This document shows positions 18,896 to 27,124 of a stretch of DNA of 64,000 nt, piece by piece. The stretch lies in NCBI GenBank assembly GCA_947627275.1, contig CANQVK010000003.1:59933-123932 (forward strand). The letters run 5' to 3'. Source of the DNA: an uncultured Ruminococcus sp. GTDB taxonomy: Bacteria; Bacillota; Clostridia; Oscillospirales; Ruminococcaceae. Position numbers and translations under genes: made by a program. Positions within the stretch are counted from its first letter, which is position 1; each line of letters opens with the position of its first letter. The notes beneath the pieces are model-generated. The model was not told where the DNA came from and did not search any database. It was given only the letters and a program-made list of their open reading frames with translations.

Positions 18896-19972
18896 GTGAA
18901 AAGAACCGAAAAAATTACTGCGGCTGCGGTCATGACGTTTATAATAGCGTTTTCTGCTGTTACCTTGTTTGGCGGCAGATGCGAAATTCCGAAAACAGGC
19001 AAAAACGTTCTCCTTGACGGCGGTTTTTCAGAGGGGATCATGAACTGTACGGCAGAGAATTTTCCGATGAAAAACAAATGGCGTTCAGTAGGAGCAGGGT
19101 TAAGCTCAAAGGTCGGAGAACCGATCGTCAACGGAGTGTATATAGCGGACGACCGACTGCTTTCAGTAGGCTCTGCATCTCTTGAGGATATGGATTCGGC
19201 GGCTGAATTTGTCAACGATTTTACAGAAAACTATGGCGGCGCGGTTTATTTTGCGGCGATACCCACTTCCACAGGTATATACGGAGACACGCTGCCGTCT
19301 TATCTGCTTCCCGTCACAGAAAAGCAGCAGGCTGACCGCTTGTATGAGAAACTTTCGGCGGATATACGTAAAATTGACGCTTATACCATACTTAAAATGC
19401 TCAGCGATAATTACATTTACTGCCGAAGCGACACACGCTGGACAAGCTACGGTGCGTACTGCGTTTACAGAACGGTAATTCAAAAGCTTGGCTTTATACC
19501 CGTTTCCTATGATAAATACACTATCCGCCACGTTACCGACAGCTATCATGGAAATCTTTACAGCCGCACAAGCTACATGGAGTCAAAGCCCGATATACTC
19601 GATATTTATGAGTACGACGACGGAACGTTAATCGAGGAATGCTCAGGCATAGATCGTGACGGAGTAAGACGCCGAATTATACCGTATGATGAATCAAACA
19701 GCGGTTATGAGCTGTATCTTGGCGAGCCTATGCCGTTTGTGAAGATACGCACAACAGTCAACAACGATAAAAAGCTGCTTGTAATAGGCGATAAGTCGGC
19801 TGACTGCTTTATCCCGTTCCTGACTAAGCATTACAGTGAAATAGCGCTTATTTCAGCTCAGTGTGCCGAGGGGGACATTGAGAAATATGTCGCTTTTGAC
19901 GATTACGAGCAGACGCTTTTTCTTGTGGGACTTGATTCTGTTGCAGAGGGAATATTGGATAATATAAAGTAA
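18896..19972 (+). CDS. DHHW/AlgX-type SGNH-like secreted protein with altered motif
   Basis: Predicted membrane-anchored extracytoplasmic protein (358 aa) of the group that pairs with MBOAT proteins in polymer acetylation. It has one N-terminal hydrophobic segment (about residues 8-27). The family motif, usually D-H/T-H-W followed by T-x-x-G, reads SDTRWTSYGAY near residues 178-187, so the motif histidine is Arg181. A later LLVIGDKSADCFIPFL stretch fits the SGNH-fold serine block, with the usual S-F changed. The start is GTG with AGAGGTGAG upstream; the gap to the MBOAT gene is 34 bases. The annotation depends partly on that neighbour. Confidence 0.7.
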   Translation: MKRTEKITAAAVMTFIIAFSAVTLFGGRCEIPKTGKNVLLDGGFSEGIMNCTAENFPMKNKWRSVGAGLSSKVGEPIVNGVYIADDRLLSVGSASLEDMDSAAEFVNDFTENYGGAVYFAAIPTSTGIYGDTLPSYLLPVTEKQQADRLYEKLSADIRKIDAYTILKMLSDNYIYCRSDTRWTSYGAYCVYRTVIQKLGFIPVSYDKYTIRHVTDSYHGNLYSRTSYMESKPDILDIYEYDDGTLIEECSGIDRDGVRRRIIPYDESNSGYELYLGEPMPFVKIRTTVNNDKKLLVIGDKSADCFIPFLTKHYSEIALISAQCAEGDIEKYVAFDDYEQTLFLVGLDSVAEGILDNIK

Positions 19973-20010
19973 TCCAGTGCGAACAAATTGATAAAATTCA
20001 GAGGTGAAAT

Positions 20011-20763
20011 ATGAAAGCATTGATAACAGGAGCGACATCGGGAATTGGGCTGAGTATAGCCAAAAATCTCAGAAAGAGAGGCTGGGAGCTGATACTTACG
20101 GGCAGAAACGAGGAGGTTCTTGAAAAATTACGGAAACGCTTTGGAAACTGCGAGATCATAGCTGCGGATCTTTCCGAGCGTTCGGAAGTTTTTAAGGTTT
20201 ACGAATTCTGCCGCAACAAGGGTGTGGATATGCTTGTAAATAACGCAGGTTATGGCATTTTCGGAAAATTCTATGAAACCGATCTTGACGACGAGCTTAA
20301 AATGATAAACGTTAATATTGCCGCCGTTCATATTCTTATGAAGCTTTTTCTCCGTGATTTCAGAAACCAAAATCACGGCATTATACTCAATGTGGCGTCG
20401 TCTGCCGGTTTTCTTACAGGTCCTCTGCTGTCCTCCTATTATGCGTCAAAAAATTATGTTGTAAGGCTGTCGCTTGCGGCGGCTGAGGAGCTGAGGCGTG
20501 AAAAATCGGACGTTAGGATAACCGTACTATGTCCGGGACCTGTCGATACGCAGTTCAACAACAGAGCCGGCGTTTCTTTCAGTATGCGTCCCATATCGGC
20601 TGAGTATGCGGCGGAATATGCCGTAAGATCGGCATTATCGGGAAAGCTCATAGCTGTTCCGGGACTTACTGTAAGATTGGGGGTCATGGCTGCAAAATAT
20701 GTTCCTCATAAGCTGCTGGCAAGGCTTGTTTACGGTATGCAGGAAAGGAAAAAGAGCATATGA
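20011..20763 (+). CDS. Short-chain dehydrogenase/reductase
   Basis: NAD(P)-dependent oxidoreductase with a classical Rossmann fold (250 aa). The nucleotide-binding motif is TGATSGIG at residues 7-14, followed by LVNNAGYG. The active site has Ser in VASSAGF and the YxxxK motif as YYASK. The substrate is unknown; the sequence resembles the general fabG-like or DltE-like SDRs. A hydrophobic C-terminal part (about 215-245) is somewhat longer than in simple SDRs and could touch the membrane. It overlaps the following gene by 4 bases. Confidence 0.88.
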   Translation: MKALITGATSGIGLSIAKNLRKRGWELILTGRNEEVLEKLRKRFGNCEIIAADLSERSEVFKVYEFCRNKGVDMLVNNAGYGIFGKFYETDLDDELKMINVNIAAVHILMKLFLRDFRNQNHGIILNVASSAGFLTGPLLSSYYASKNYVVRLSLAAAEELRREKSDVRITVLCPGPVDTQFNNRAGVSFSMRPISAEYAAEYAVRSALSGKLIAVPGLTVRLGVMAAKYVPHKLLARLVYGMQERKKSI

Positions 20764-21302
20764 AAGACGTAAGCTACCGTGTGGCGCTTGGGGGGATAGT
20801 TTCTGCTCTGTGTCTGCTCTGCATGTTTTTGGCAGGGATAATGCCCGCATTTTACCTTATTCTGCCAATGGCGGCAGGAATATTGCTGATGCTTATTGCC
20901 GAGGAAGTGAGCGTAAGCTGGGCATGGCTGACGTACATATCCGTTAGCCTGCTTTCCATGTTCATTACAGCGGACAAAGAGGCTGCGCTGGTTTTTGTTA
21001 TGCTTTTCGGTCATTACCCGATAGTCCGCATGTACCTCAGTAAACTGAAACTCAGGGGATTGCGGTTTCTTATCAAGGCGGCGGTGTTTAATATATGTGC
21101 CGTGGCGTATTTTTATGTGACCGTATTTTTATTCGGGATCGACCAGATGCTTGATGAAATGAATGACATAGGCAGATACGGCGTCTGGGCGTTTCTCGGT
21201 TTGGGCAATCTGATCTTCTTGCTGTACGACTTTAATTTAGAGGCAACTTATACCCTTTACATCAAGAGACTTATGCCGACATTTCTCAGGGGAAAGAGAT
21301 AG
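20760..21302 (+). CDS. Uncharacterised integral membrane protein
   Basis: I do not recognise a family. The 180-residue protein has about five hydrophobic segments (near 10-28, 30-48, 56-84, 100-122 and 142-158) and a basic C-terminus, which suggests a multipass membrane protein with the tail inside. It overlaps the SDR gene by 4 bases, so the two are probably expressed together. It converges on yunB with a 4-base gap. The size and helix count would allow an ECF-type substrate-binding subunit, but no signature supports that. Confidence 0.6.
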   Translation: MKDVSYRVALGGIVSALCLLCMFLAGIMPAFYLILPMAAGILLMLIAEEVSVSWAWLTYISVSLLSMFITADKEAALVFVMLFGHYPIVRMYLSKLKLRGLRFLIKAAVFNICAVAYFYVTVFLFGIDQMLDEMNDIGRYGVWAFLGLGNLIFLLYDFNLEATYTLYIKRLMPTFLRGKR

Positions 21303-21306
21303 CCGT

Positions 21307-21960
21307 TTACAGCGGATTCCACGCCTTTGCGGTAAACTGCGGAACATCGCCGATAATAACCGTTTCAGCCAGCAGATAATCAAATTTTACATTGGTATCA
21401 AAGCTGTAAAGAGTTGTTGCGGAAACCATATCCGCTGAAATTTCAGCGTAGATCCTGTGTCGCGTTTGATTTATCCCCGCTGAATCGAAGGCGCTTGTGA
21501 GTCTGACCTCCGCAGAGCCAACAGGACATATCCGCACTTTGACGGTCGGACCTTTGCCTGCCAAAAGATACGAGCCGCTGAGAGAACCCAAAGATATTTC
21601 GGCGTTCGATTCTCCCGAGGCATTTAACTGTCTGTTGATCTCAGCCGTGAGCTCAGCCTGAACACGGTTTATGTTTTCGGACAATGCCTCCACTGCGGAC
21701 GCATGCCCCGATTCATCGTAAAGCACTGCTGCAAAATCGCTGTATGTATATTCGTTTTCAGCTATATACTGTGATACTACATCGTTTATTATAATGCTTG
21801 CCTTTTTCTGCGAGAGCTGTTGAGCCTGTAATTCTGCCGCTGGTCTTACTGCTTTGTCAAGTCGTGCCGTTGACAATATAAGAAGAACAATAATTACTAC
21901 GAGTATAAATGCGCCTATTATTCCTCGGGCGTTACGTCTCCTTTTTCTGCGCCTTCTCAT
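21307..21960 (-). CDS. yunB: Sporulation protein YunB
   Basis: Sporulation protein of the YunB family (217 aa). It has a strongly basic N-terminus followed by one transmembrane segment (about 14-32), then a soluble extracytoplasmic domain. Diagnostic C-terminal segments are LGSLSGSYLLAGKGPTVKVR and SAGINQTRHRIYAEI, both typical of the family. In Bacillus it is made in the mother cell and needed for spores with normal coats. An AAAAGGGGTG ribosome-binding site lies before the ATG. Its presence, with spoIIE in this window, suggests a lineage with at least part of the endospore programme. Confidence 0.88.
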   Translation of the reverse strand: MRRRRKRRRNARGIIGAFILVVIIVLLILSTARLDKAVRPAAELQAQQLSQKKASIIINDVVSQYIAENEYTYSDFAAVLYDESGHASAVEALSENINRVQAELTAEINRQLNASGESNAEISLGSLSGSYLLAGKGPTVKVRICPVGSAEVRLTSAFDSAGINQTRHRIYAEISADMVSATTLYSFDTNVKFDYLLAETVIIGDVPQFTAKAWNPL

Positions 21961-22028
21961 TTAAGTCACCCCTTTTATTCTGTATATACTGTTTTTTTAT
22001 TATATTCGTTACAATGAGAAATTGTGTC

Positions 22029-22057
22029 TTGAATTGCTTTCGGAAATATGTTATAAT
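22029..22057 (+). promoter_or_regulatory. Promoter for the GTPase-NYN fusion gene
   Basis: TTGAAT at 22029-22034 and TATAAT at 22052-22057 with a 17-base spacer, 71 bases before the ATG at 22128. AAGAAGGAA just upstream of that ATG is the ribosome-binding site. The leader is short, and I see no attenuator like the leader peptide known for tet(M). Confidence 0.7.
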
Positions 22058-22127
22058 TACTTTAGAGTTTGTCTTAAGGATATTCAGAACAGAAAAAACG
22101 ACTTAACGTATAAAAGAAGGAATTTCA

Positions 22128-24695
22128 ATGAAGAATTTGATATTGGGTATCACGGCTCACGTAGATTCGGGAAAAACCACTCTTGCGGAGGCTATGCTGT
22201 ATAAGACGGGGACAATACGCAAAATAGGTCGTGTTGACTTCGGAAGCTCGTTTCTCGATACAAATCAAATAGAGCGTGATAGGGGGATCACGATATTTGC
22301 AGGACAGGCAGAGCTTACTCACGGCGATACACGGTTCACTTTGCTGGACACTCCGGGGCATGTGGACTTTTCTGCCGAAACCGAGCGTACCATGCAGGTC
22401 CTTGATTATGCCGTACTTGTAATAAGCGGTACAGACGGCGTGCAGAGCCATACTTCTACACTTTGGAAGCTGCTGATGCGGTACGAAGTGCCAGTGTTTA
22501 TATTCGTTAATAAAATGGACTTAACAGGAGCGGACAGACTTGCGGTTCTGGATAACATCAGAAAACGTCTTTCCCAGAACTGTACCGATTTTTCAGAATT
22601 TGACAAAATTTCGGAAAATGCCGCAGCCTGTGATGAAGAACTTATGGATATTTTTCTGGAGACGGACGATATTCCCGATGACGCACTGATCCGTGCCGTT
22701 GCAGAAAGAAGGTTATTCCCGTGTTTTTTTGGTTCTGCACTGAAAATGGAGGGGATCTCCGAGCTGCTTGACGGTCTTGACAGATTTACGGAGCGTAAAG
22801 AACCTTCGGAAACATTCGGAGCGAAGGTCTATAAAATTTCCTATGACAGCAAGGGAACTCGTCTTACTCATATGAAAATTTTAGGCGGACAGCTTAAAGT
22901 ACGTTCGGAGCTTTCATATAAAGCCGCTGACGGCGAAGAAATATCGGAAAAAGTCAGTTCGATCAGATTTTATTCGGGAGAAAAATTCCGGACTGCCGAA
23001 ATTGCAGGAGCAGGAGAGGTATGCACGGTAACGGGACTTGAAGCAACTTATTCAGGGCAGGGAATAGGCTGTATTCCTAATTCCGAGCGTGTCGTCCTCG
23101 AGCCTGTTATGACGTATCAGGTCATATTGCCTGCTGATAAAAATGTTTTTGAAGCGTTGAAAGAGCTTCGGCAGCTTGAAGATGAAGATCCTCAGCTTCA
23201 CATAGTCTGGAATGAGCAGCTCAGGAAGATACATATACAGCTTATGGGAGCGGTCCAGTTGGAGGTATTGAGCCTTATAATAGCAGAAAGATTCGGATAT
23301 GAGCCGATTTTCGGCAGCGGAGCGGTCGCCTATAAGGAGACTATCGCCAACGTGGTGGAGGGAGCAGGTCATTACGAGCCGCTGCGTCACTATGCGGAAG
23401 TTCATCTTATACTTGAACCTCTGCCAAGGGGCAGCGGACTGGTATTTGATACGATAGTCCATGAGGACGAACTTGACCGCAGTTGGCAGCGGCTTATTCT
23501 CACTCATCTGGAGGAAAAGGTTCATATCGGGGCGCTTACGGGGTCGCCGATAACCGATATGAAAATAACTCTTGCGGCAGGTAAAGCTCACTTAAAGCAT
23601 ACCGAGGGGGGAGATTTCCGTCAGGCAACATACCGTGCCGTCCGCCATGGGCTGAGACAGGCTGAGAGCGTTCTTCTTGAACCGTTTTACGACTACGAGC
23701 TTGAAATTCCGCAGGAATGCGTTGGTCGTGCCATTGCCGATCTACAGCGTATGTCGGCGGACTTTGAACCTCCCGAAATATCAGGTGATACGGCGGTTAT
23801 CAGAGGGTGCGCGCCTGTATCGGAGATGAACGATTATGTTTCGGAGGTTATTGGATTTACACGCGGCAGAGGACGGCTGACCTGCGTGAACGGCGGTTTC
23901 CGTGAATGCCATAATGCGGAGGAGGTAATAGCTTCAATCGCATACGATGCTGACGGAGATACGGAAAACACCGCAGATTCGGTATTTTGCAGTCACGGTG
24001 CAGGTATGAATGTAAACTGGAAGGATGCGGCGGAGCATATGCACCTTCAAAGCTGTCTGCGCTCAGAATCCGAGACAACCGGCGATAGTCGGAAAGTCAG
24101 AAAAAACGTCTCTAAAGCCGTTTCCGAGGAGGAGCTTATGGAAATATTCGAGCGAACCTACGGTAAGACGGACAAGGAGCCGAGAAAGGCGTTCAGATCA
24201 GCAAAGGTGAAAAGGGATTATTCAAAGCCCGTAACGCTCCCGGATTATGACGGCCCTGACTATTTGCTTGTAGACGGTTACAACATAATTTTTGCTTGGG
24301 ACGAACTGAAAAAAATTGCCGCTTCCGACCTTGACGCAGCAAGAGCAGAACTTGTTAAAATAATGAGCAATTATCAGGGAGTGTCGGGATATGAAATAAT
24401 TGTGGTTTTTGACGCATACAGGGTCAAGGGCAAGCGCCGTGAGACTGAAAAACACTTTAATATCAGCGTGGTCTACACAAAAGAGGCGGAAACTGCGGAC
24501 AGTTATATTGAACGGGTCACTCATGAGCTGTCAAAGAAACACAGGGTTCGCGTTGCAACTTCGGACGGCATCGAGCAGATGATAATATTGGGCAGCGGAG
24601 CTATGAGAATGTCGGCTAACGAGCTGAAAAAGCGTGTATCTGAGACAGAAAAGGATCTAAGAGACTTTATGGAAAATCAAAGCCTGCTCACATAA
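22128..24695 (+). CDS. EF-G/Tet(M)-like translational GTPase fused to a YacP/Rae1-type NYN nuclease domain
   Basis: 855 aa. Residues 1 to about 640 match the ribosomal-protection branch of the EF-G superfamily: G1 AHVDSGKT (10-17), G2 RGIT (52-55), G3 DTPGH (74-78), G4 NKMD (128-131), then EF-G-like domains II-V. A charged linker (about 640-705) leads to a C-terminal NYN/PIN-like domain (about 711-850). That domain begins YLLVDGYNIIFAW with Asp716, followed by VVFDAYRVKG, ETADSYIE and VATSDGIEQM, so the acidic metal-site residues seem intact. Tet(M)-type proteins are only about 640 aa. Rae1/YacP cuts mRNA in the ribosomal A site in Bacillus, so both halves point to the same ribosomal site. 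This should not be read as proven tetracycline resistance. Confidence 0.88.
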   Translation: MKNLILGITAHVDSGKTTLAEAMLYKTGTIRKIGRVDFGSSFLDTNQIERDRGITIFAGQAELTHGDTRFTLLDTPGHVDFSAETERTMQVLDYAVLVISGTDGVQSHTSTLWKLLMRYEVPVFIFVNKMDLTGADRLAVLDNIRKRLSQNCTDFSEFDKISENAAACDEELMDIFLETDDIPDDALIRAVAERRLFPCFFGSALKMEGISELLDGLDRFTERKEPSETFGAKVYKISYDSKGTRLTHMKILGGQLKVRSELSYKAADGEEISEKVSSIRFYSGEKFRTAEIAGAGEVCTVTGLEATYSGQGIGCIPNSERVVLEPVMTYQVILPADKNVFEALKELRQLEDEDPQLHIVWNEQLRKIHIQLMGAVQLEVLSLIIAERFGYEPIFGSGAVAYKETIANVVEGAGHYEPLRHYAEVHLILEPLPRGSGLVFDTIVHEDELDRSWQRLILTHLEEKVHIGALTGSPITDMKITLAAGKAHLKHTEGGDFRQATYRAVRHGLRQAESVLLEPFYDYELEIPQECVGRAIADLQRMSADFEPPEISGDTAVIRGCAPVSEMNDYVSEVIGFTRGRGRLTCVNGGFRECHNAEEVIASIAYDADGDTENTADSVFCSHGAGMNVNWKDAAEHMHLQSCLRSESETTGDSRKVRKNVSKAVSEEELMEIFERTYGKTDKEPRKAFRSAKVKRDYSKPVTLPDYDGPDYLLVDGYNIIFAWDELKKIAASDLDAARAELVKIMSNYQGVSGYEIIVVFDAYRVKGKRRETEKHFNISVVYTKEAETADSYIERVTHELSKKHRVRVATSDGIEQMIILGSGAMRMSANELKKRVSETEKDLRDFMENQSLLT

Positions 24696-24702
24696 TAGAC
24701 CT

Positions 24703-24784
24703 CCTCTGAAACTAAGAGCCTGTTTAAAATCTTTTGCCATATGACAAAATCTTTAGTCATACGGCTGCACCTTAGTTTCCGAGG
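24703..24784. repeat. Nested inverted repeats after the GTPase-NYN gene
   Basis: Outer arms 24703-24716 and 24771-24784 (CCTCTGAAACTAAG / CTTAGTTTCCGAGG, one mismatch) enclose a second pair, GCCATATGAC at 24736 and GTCATACGGC at 24756. It begins 8 bases after the stop codon. It could act as a terminator-like structure, but there is no T-run, so a dispersed intergenic repeat is equally likely. Confidence 0.55.
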
Positions 24785-24843
24785 AAAGCTAATATTTTTA
24801 ATGCAATCTAATGCTGATAGTTGAATCGAAATAGGTGATAGGT

Positions 24844-25338
24844 TTGGAAATCAGATATATAACAGATGTAGACGATAAGTTTGAAATAAGCCGGATCTAT
24901 GAGGAGAGCTGGAAGTTTGCGTATAAAGGCATTATTCCTCAGAGCTTCCTCGATAGTATTCCAAATGGAAAATGGTGCGAAAACTTAGAAAAGTCGGATA
25001 TTCATTCGCTTGTACTGATCGAAAACGGAAAATTCATCGGAACTTCAAGTTTTTGTAAATCAAGATTTCAGCAATTTGAGAACTGCGGCGAAATCGTTTC
25101 TATATATTTTTTGCCGGAATACATCGGAAAAGGCTATGGTAAAAAACTGATGAACGCAGTCATTGCGGAACTCGAAAAGTTTGGTTTTCATGATATTTTC
25201 CTATGGGTGCTTGAGGATAACAAAAGAGCAAGAGCTTTTTATGAAAAGTTCGGATTTATGCTTGCCGGTCAGGTTTATGAAAATAATATCGGCGGCAGGA
25301 AACTGAGGGAAGTATCCTATTTGTATCACATATTCTGA
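24844..25338 (+). CDS. GNAT family N-acetyltransferase
   Basis: Acetyl-CoA-dependent acetyltransferase, target unknown (about 164 aa). The acetyl-CoA binding motif is IYFLPEYIGKGYGKKLMNAV, and the C-terminal VLEDNKRARAFYEKFGF is the standard GNAT end. The start is uncertain: a TTG at 24844 sits at a good distance from GGTGAT, while a GTG at 24835 would add three residues. No conserved neighbour gives a substrate. Confidence 0.87.
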   Translation: MEIRYITDVDDKFEISRIYEESWKFAYKGIIPQSFLDSIPNGKWCENLEKSDIHSLVLIENGKFIGTSSFCKSRFQQFENCGEIVSIYFLPEYIGKGYGKKLMNAVIAELEKFGFHDIFLWVLEDNKRARAFYEKFGFMLAGQVYENNIGGRKLREVSYLYHIF

Positions 25339-25362
25339 CCACGGGGGAAATAAGGAGAGAAA

Positions 25363-25848
25363 ATGAATTACAATATACGAGAAATAAAGAAATCCGAATA
25401 TGCTGTTTTGGATGATTTTCTGTATGAAGCTATTTTTACCCCGAACGATATTGAACCTCCGCCAAGGTCGATCATTGAAAATGAAGATTTGCAGGTATAT
25501 GTAAAGGATTTCGGCAAATATCCCGACGACAAATGCCTCGTAGCCGAAGTCGGTAATAAAATAGTCGGAGCTGTCTGGACTCGCATTATGAACGATTACG
25601 GTCATGTTGATGATGAAACGCCGTCATTGGCAATTTCACTTTATAAGGAATACCGCGGAAAAGGTATCGGTACGGAACTTCTCAGGCAAATGCTTGATAT
25701 GCTGAAAAAATGCGGCTGTAAACAGGTATCGCTTTCTGTTCAGAAGGAGAATTATGCGGTCAAGCTTTATGTTCGTGTCGGCTTTAAGGTCGTAAAAGAA
25801 AATGATGAGGAATATATTATGGTTTACAGGACAAACGAGGCGCAATAG
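25363..25848 (+). CDS. GNAT family N-acetyltransferase
   Basis: Second GNAT (161 aa), 24 bases after the first and probably co-transcribed. Motif A is LYKEYRGKGIGTELLRQML and the C-terminal half has QKENYAVKLYVRVGFKVV. The two share only the general fold, so they are not a recent duplication. AAGGAGAG precedes the ATG. Target unknown. Confidence 0.88.
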   Translation: MNYNIREIKKSEYAVLDDFLYEAIFTPNDIEPPPRSIIENEDLQVYVKDFGKYPDDKCLVAEVGNKIVGAVWTRIMNDYGHVDDETPSLAISLYKEYRGKGIGTELLRQMLDMLKKCGCKQVSLSVQKENYAVKLYVRVGFKVVKENDEEYIMVYRTNEAQ

Positions 25849-25879
25849 ACGAAAACTGTTTTGAATATTTATAGCAATT

Positions 25880-25958
25880 ATACTTTCCTCTATTGCAAAT
25901 CCAAATAAAAATGATGAATATCAGCAGCATTGTTTGAATTTGCAATAGAGGGAAGTAT
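25880..25958. repeat. Short element with 21-base inverted ends upstream of a LysR gene
   Basis: Arms 25880-25900 and 25938-25958 are inverted copies with one mismatch in 21 (core CTCTATTGCAAAT), enclosing 37 bases. The CTATTGCAAA core also occurs in the ends of the repeats near 44.5 and 53.6 kb, so it may be a diverged relative. The right arm lies 64 bases before the LysR start. Confidence 0.55.
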
Positions 25959-26022
25959 ATATTCAGCCGAAATTGCCAATGCTTGTTATTGCATTGGATT
26001 TCGCAGAAAGGCGGACGTAAAA

Positions 26023-26952
26023 TTGAACCTTCTTCACCTTAAGTATGCTGTTGAAACGGAAAAGGCAGGCTCGATAAACAAGGCTGCGGAAAATCTGTAT
26101 ATCGGTCAGCCTAATCTCAGCCGTGCGATAAAGGAGCTTGAAGCCTCGCTCGGTATAACGATATTTGCGCGTTCCGCAAAGGGAATGGCAGTTACCCCCG
26201 AAGGCGAGGAATTTCTCAGAAGTGCGAGAAAAATTTTAGCGGAGATCGACGCCCTTGAATCCATGTACAAAAGCGGAGTTAAGATCAAGCAGAAATTTTC
26301 GATTTCTGTCCCTCGCGCGTGTTACATTTCCGAAGCCTTTGCAAGATTTTCAAGATCGCTCGATCGGGAAAGCCCTGCCGAATTGTTCTACAACGAAACA
26401 AATACCATGAACGTTATAAAAAATATCCTTGAAAATGATTACAAGCTTGGAATTATCAGATATGCCGAGGATCACGATATGTATTTCAGAGAAATGCTGA
26501 ATGGAAAGAACATCGTTCATGAGCTTGTTGCGGAGTTTTCATACGTCCTGATAATGAGTGAGAAGCATCCTCTTGCGGAATACGAGGACATACGCTATGA
26601 GGATCTGAAACCGTATATAGAGATTTCTCACGCAGACCCGTTCATATCGCCTATGCCCGCTTGTGATGTGAAAAAACCAGAGCTTCCCGATGATATAGAC
26701 AAAAAAATATTTATCTTTGAACGGGCAAGTCAGTTTGACCTGCTTTCCGAAAATACCGATACATTTATGTGGGTGTCTCTTGCGTCACAGGAGCTTCTTG
26801 AAAGGTACGGTCTGGTTCTGAAAAAATGCTCGGACAACCGCCGCATTTACAAGGATGTTCTTATTTATCGTAAGGATTATCATCTCACAGACCTCGACAG
26901 ATGTTTTATCACGGAGCTTTGCAGATCAAAAAGGCAGTATATTCCCAATTAA
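26023..26952 (+). CDS. LysR family transcriptional regulator
   Basis: LysR-type regulator (309 aa from the chosen start). The TTG at 26023 gives MNLLHLKYAVETEKAGS, the standard beginning of the winged helix, with AAAGGCGG upstream. The frame runs open further left but that part looks like the repeat at 25880-25958 rather than protein. The helix-turn-helix segment includes AAENLYIGQPNLSRAIKELE. The rest is the inducer-binding domain (about 90-300). It is transcribed toward adhE but ends 170 bases before it, so control of adhE by it is only a possibility. Confidence 0.88.
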   Translation: MNLLHLKYAVETEKAGSINKAAENLYIGQPNLSRAIKELEASLGITIFARSAKGMAVTPEGEEFLRSARKILAEIDALESMYKSGVKIKQKFSISVPRACYISEAFARFSRSLDRESPAELFYNETNTMNVIKNILENDYKLGIIRYAEDHDMYFREMLNGKNIVHELVAEFSYVLIMSEKHPLAEYEDIRYEDLKPYIEISHADPFISPMPACDVKKPELPDDIDKKIFIFERASQFDLLSENTDTFMWVSLASQELLERYGLVLKKCSDNRRIYKDVLIYRKDYHLTDLDRCFITELCRSKRQYIPN

Positions 26953-27049
26953 CTAAAAGCGTCGCCGCATATTTCCGCATTTACCTCAGATAATAAATAA
27001 GGTGAGCGGGTATATCATAAAATACATTACTCATATATCAAAGAAGCAA

Positions 27050-27078
27050 TTCCCAAAGTATAAAAGGTGTGTTATAAT
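27050..27078 (+). promoter_or_regulatory. Promoter of the adhE-hydrogenase operon
   Basis: TATAAT at 27073-27078 with only a weak TTCCCA at 27050-27055 in the -35 position (17-base spacer). A poor -35 fits a regulated promoter. The ATG of adhE is at 27125, preceded by GGAGG at 27113-27117. Confidence 0.55.
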
Positions 27079-27086
27079 TTTAACAA
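27069..27086. promoter_or_regulatory. Candidate Rex operator over the adhE -10 box
   Basis: The 18-mer GTGTTATAATTTTAACAA matches the clostridial Rex consensus TTGTTAA-N4-TTAACAA at 12 of 14 fixed positions; the right half is perfect. It covers the -10 element, a position where NADH-sensing Rex would block transcription until NADH rises. Rex control of adhE is established in several clostridia; its action here is inferred. Confidence 0.6.
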
Positions 27087-27124
27087 GGATGGACTTTACG
27101 TAATAATTATACGGAGGAAATAAA

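Noticed and set aside
22128..24695. Reading the gene simply as a tetracycline resistance determinant
   Set aside because: The protein is about 200 residues longer, ends in a nuclease-like domain and sits in a plain chromosomal setting with no mobile element, so resistance cannot be assumed.
25930..26022. N-terminal extension of the LysR regulator
   Set aside because: The extra codons fall partly in the inverted repeat at 25880-25958 and do not resemble LysR sequence.
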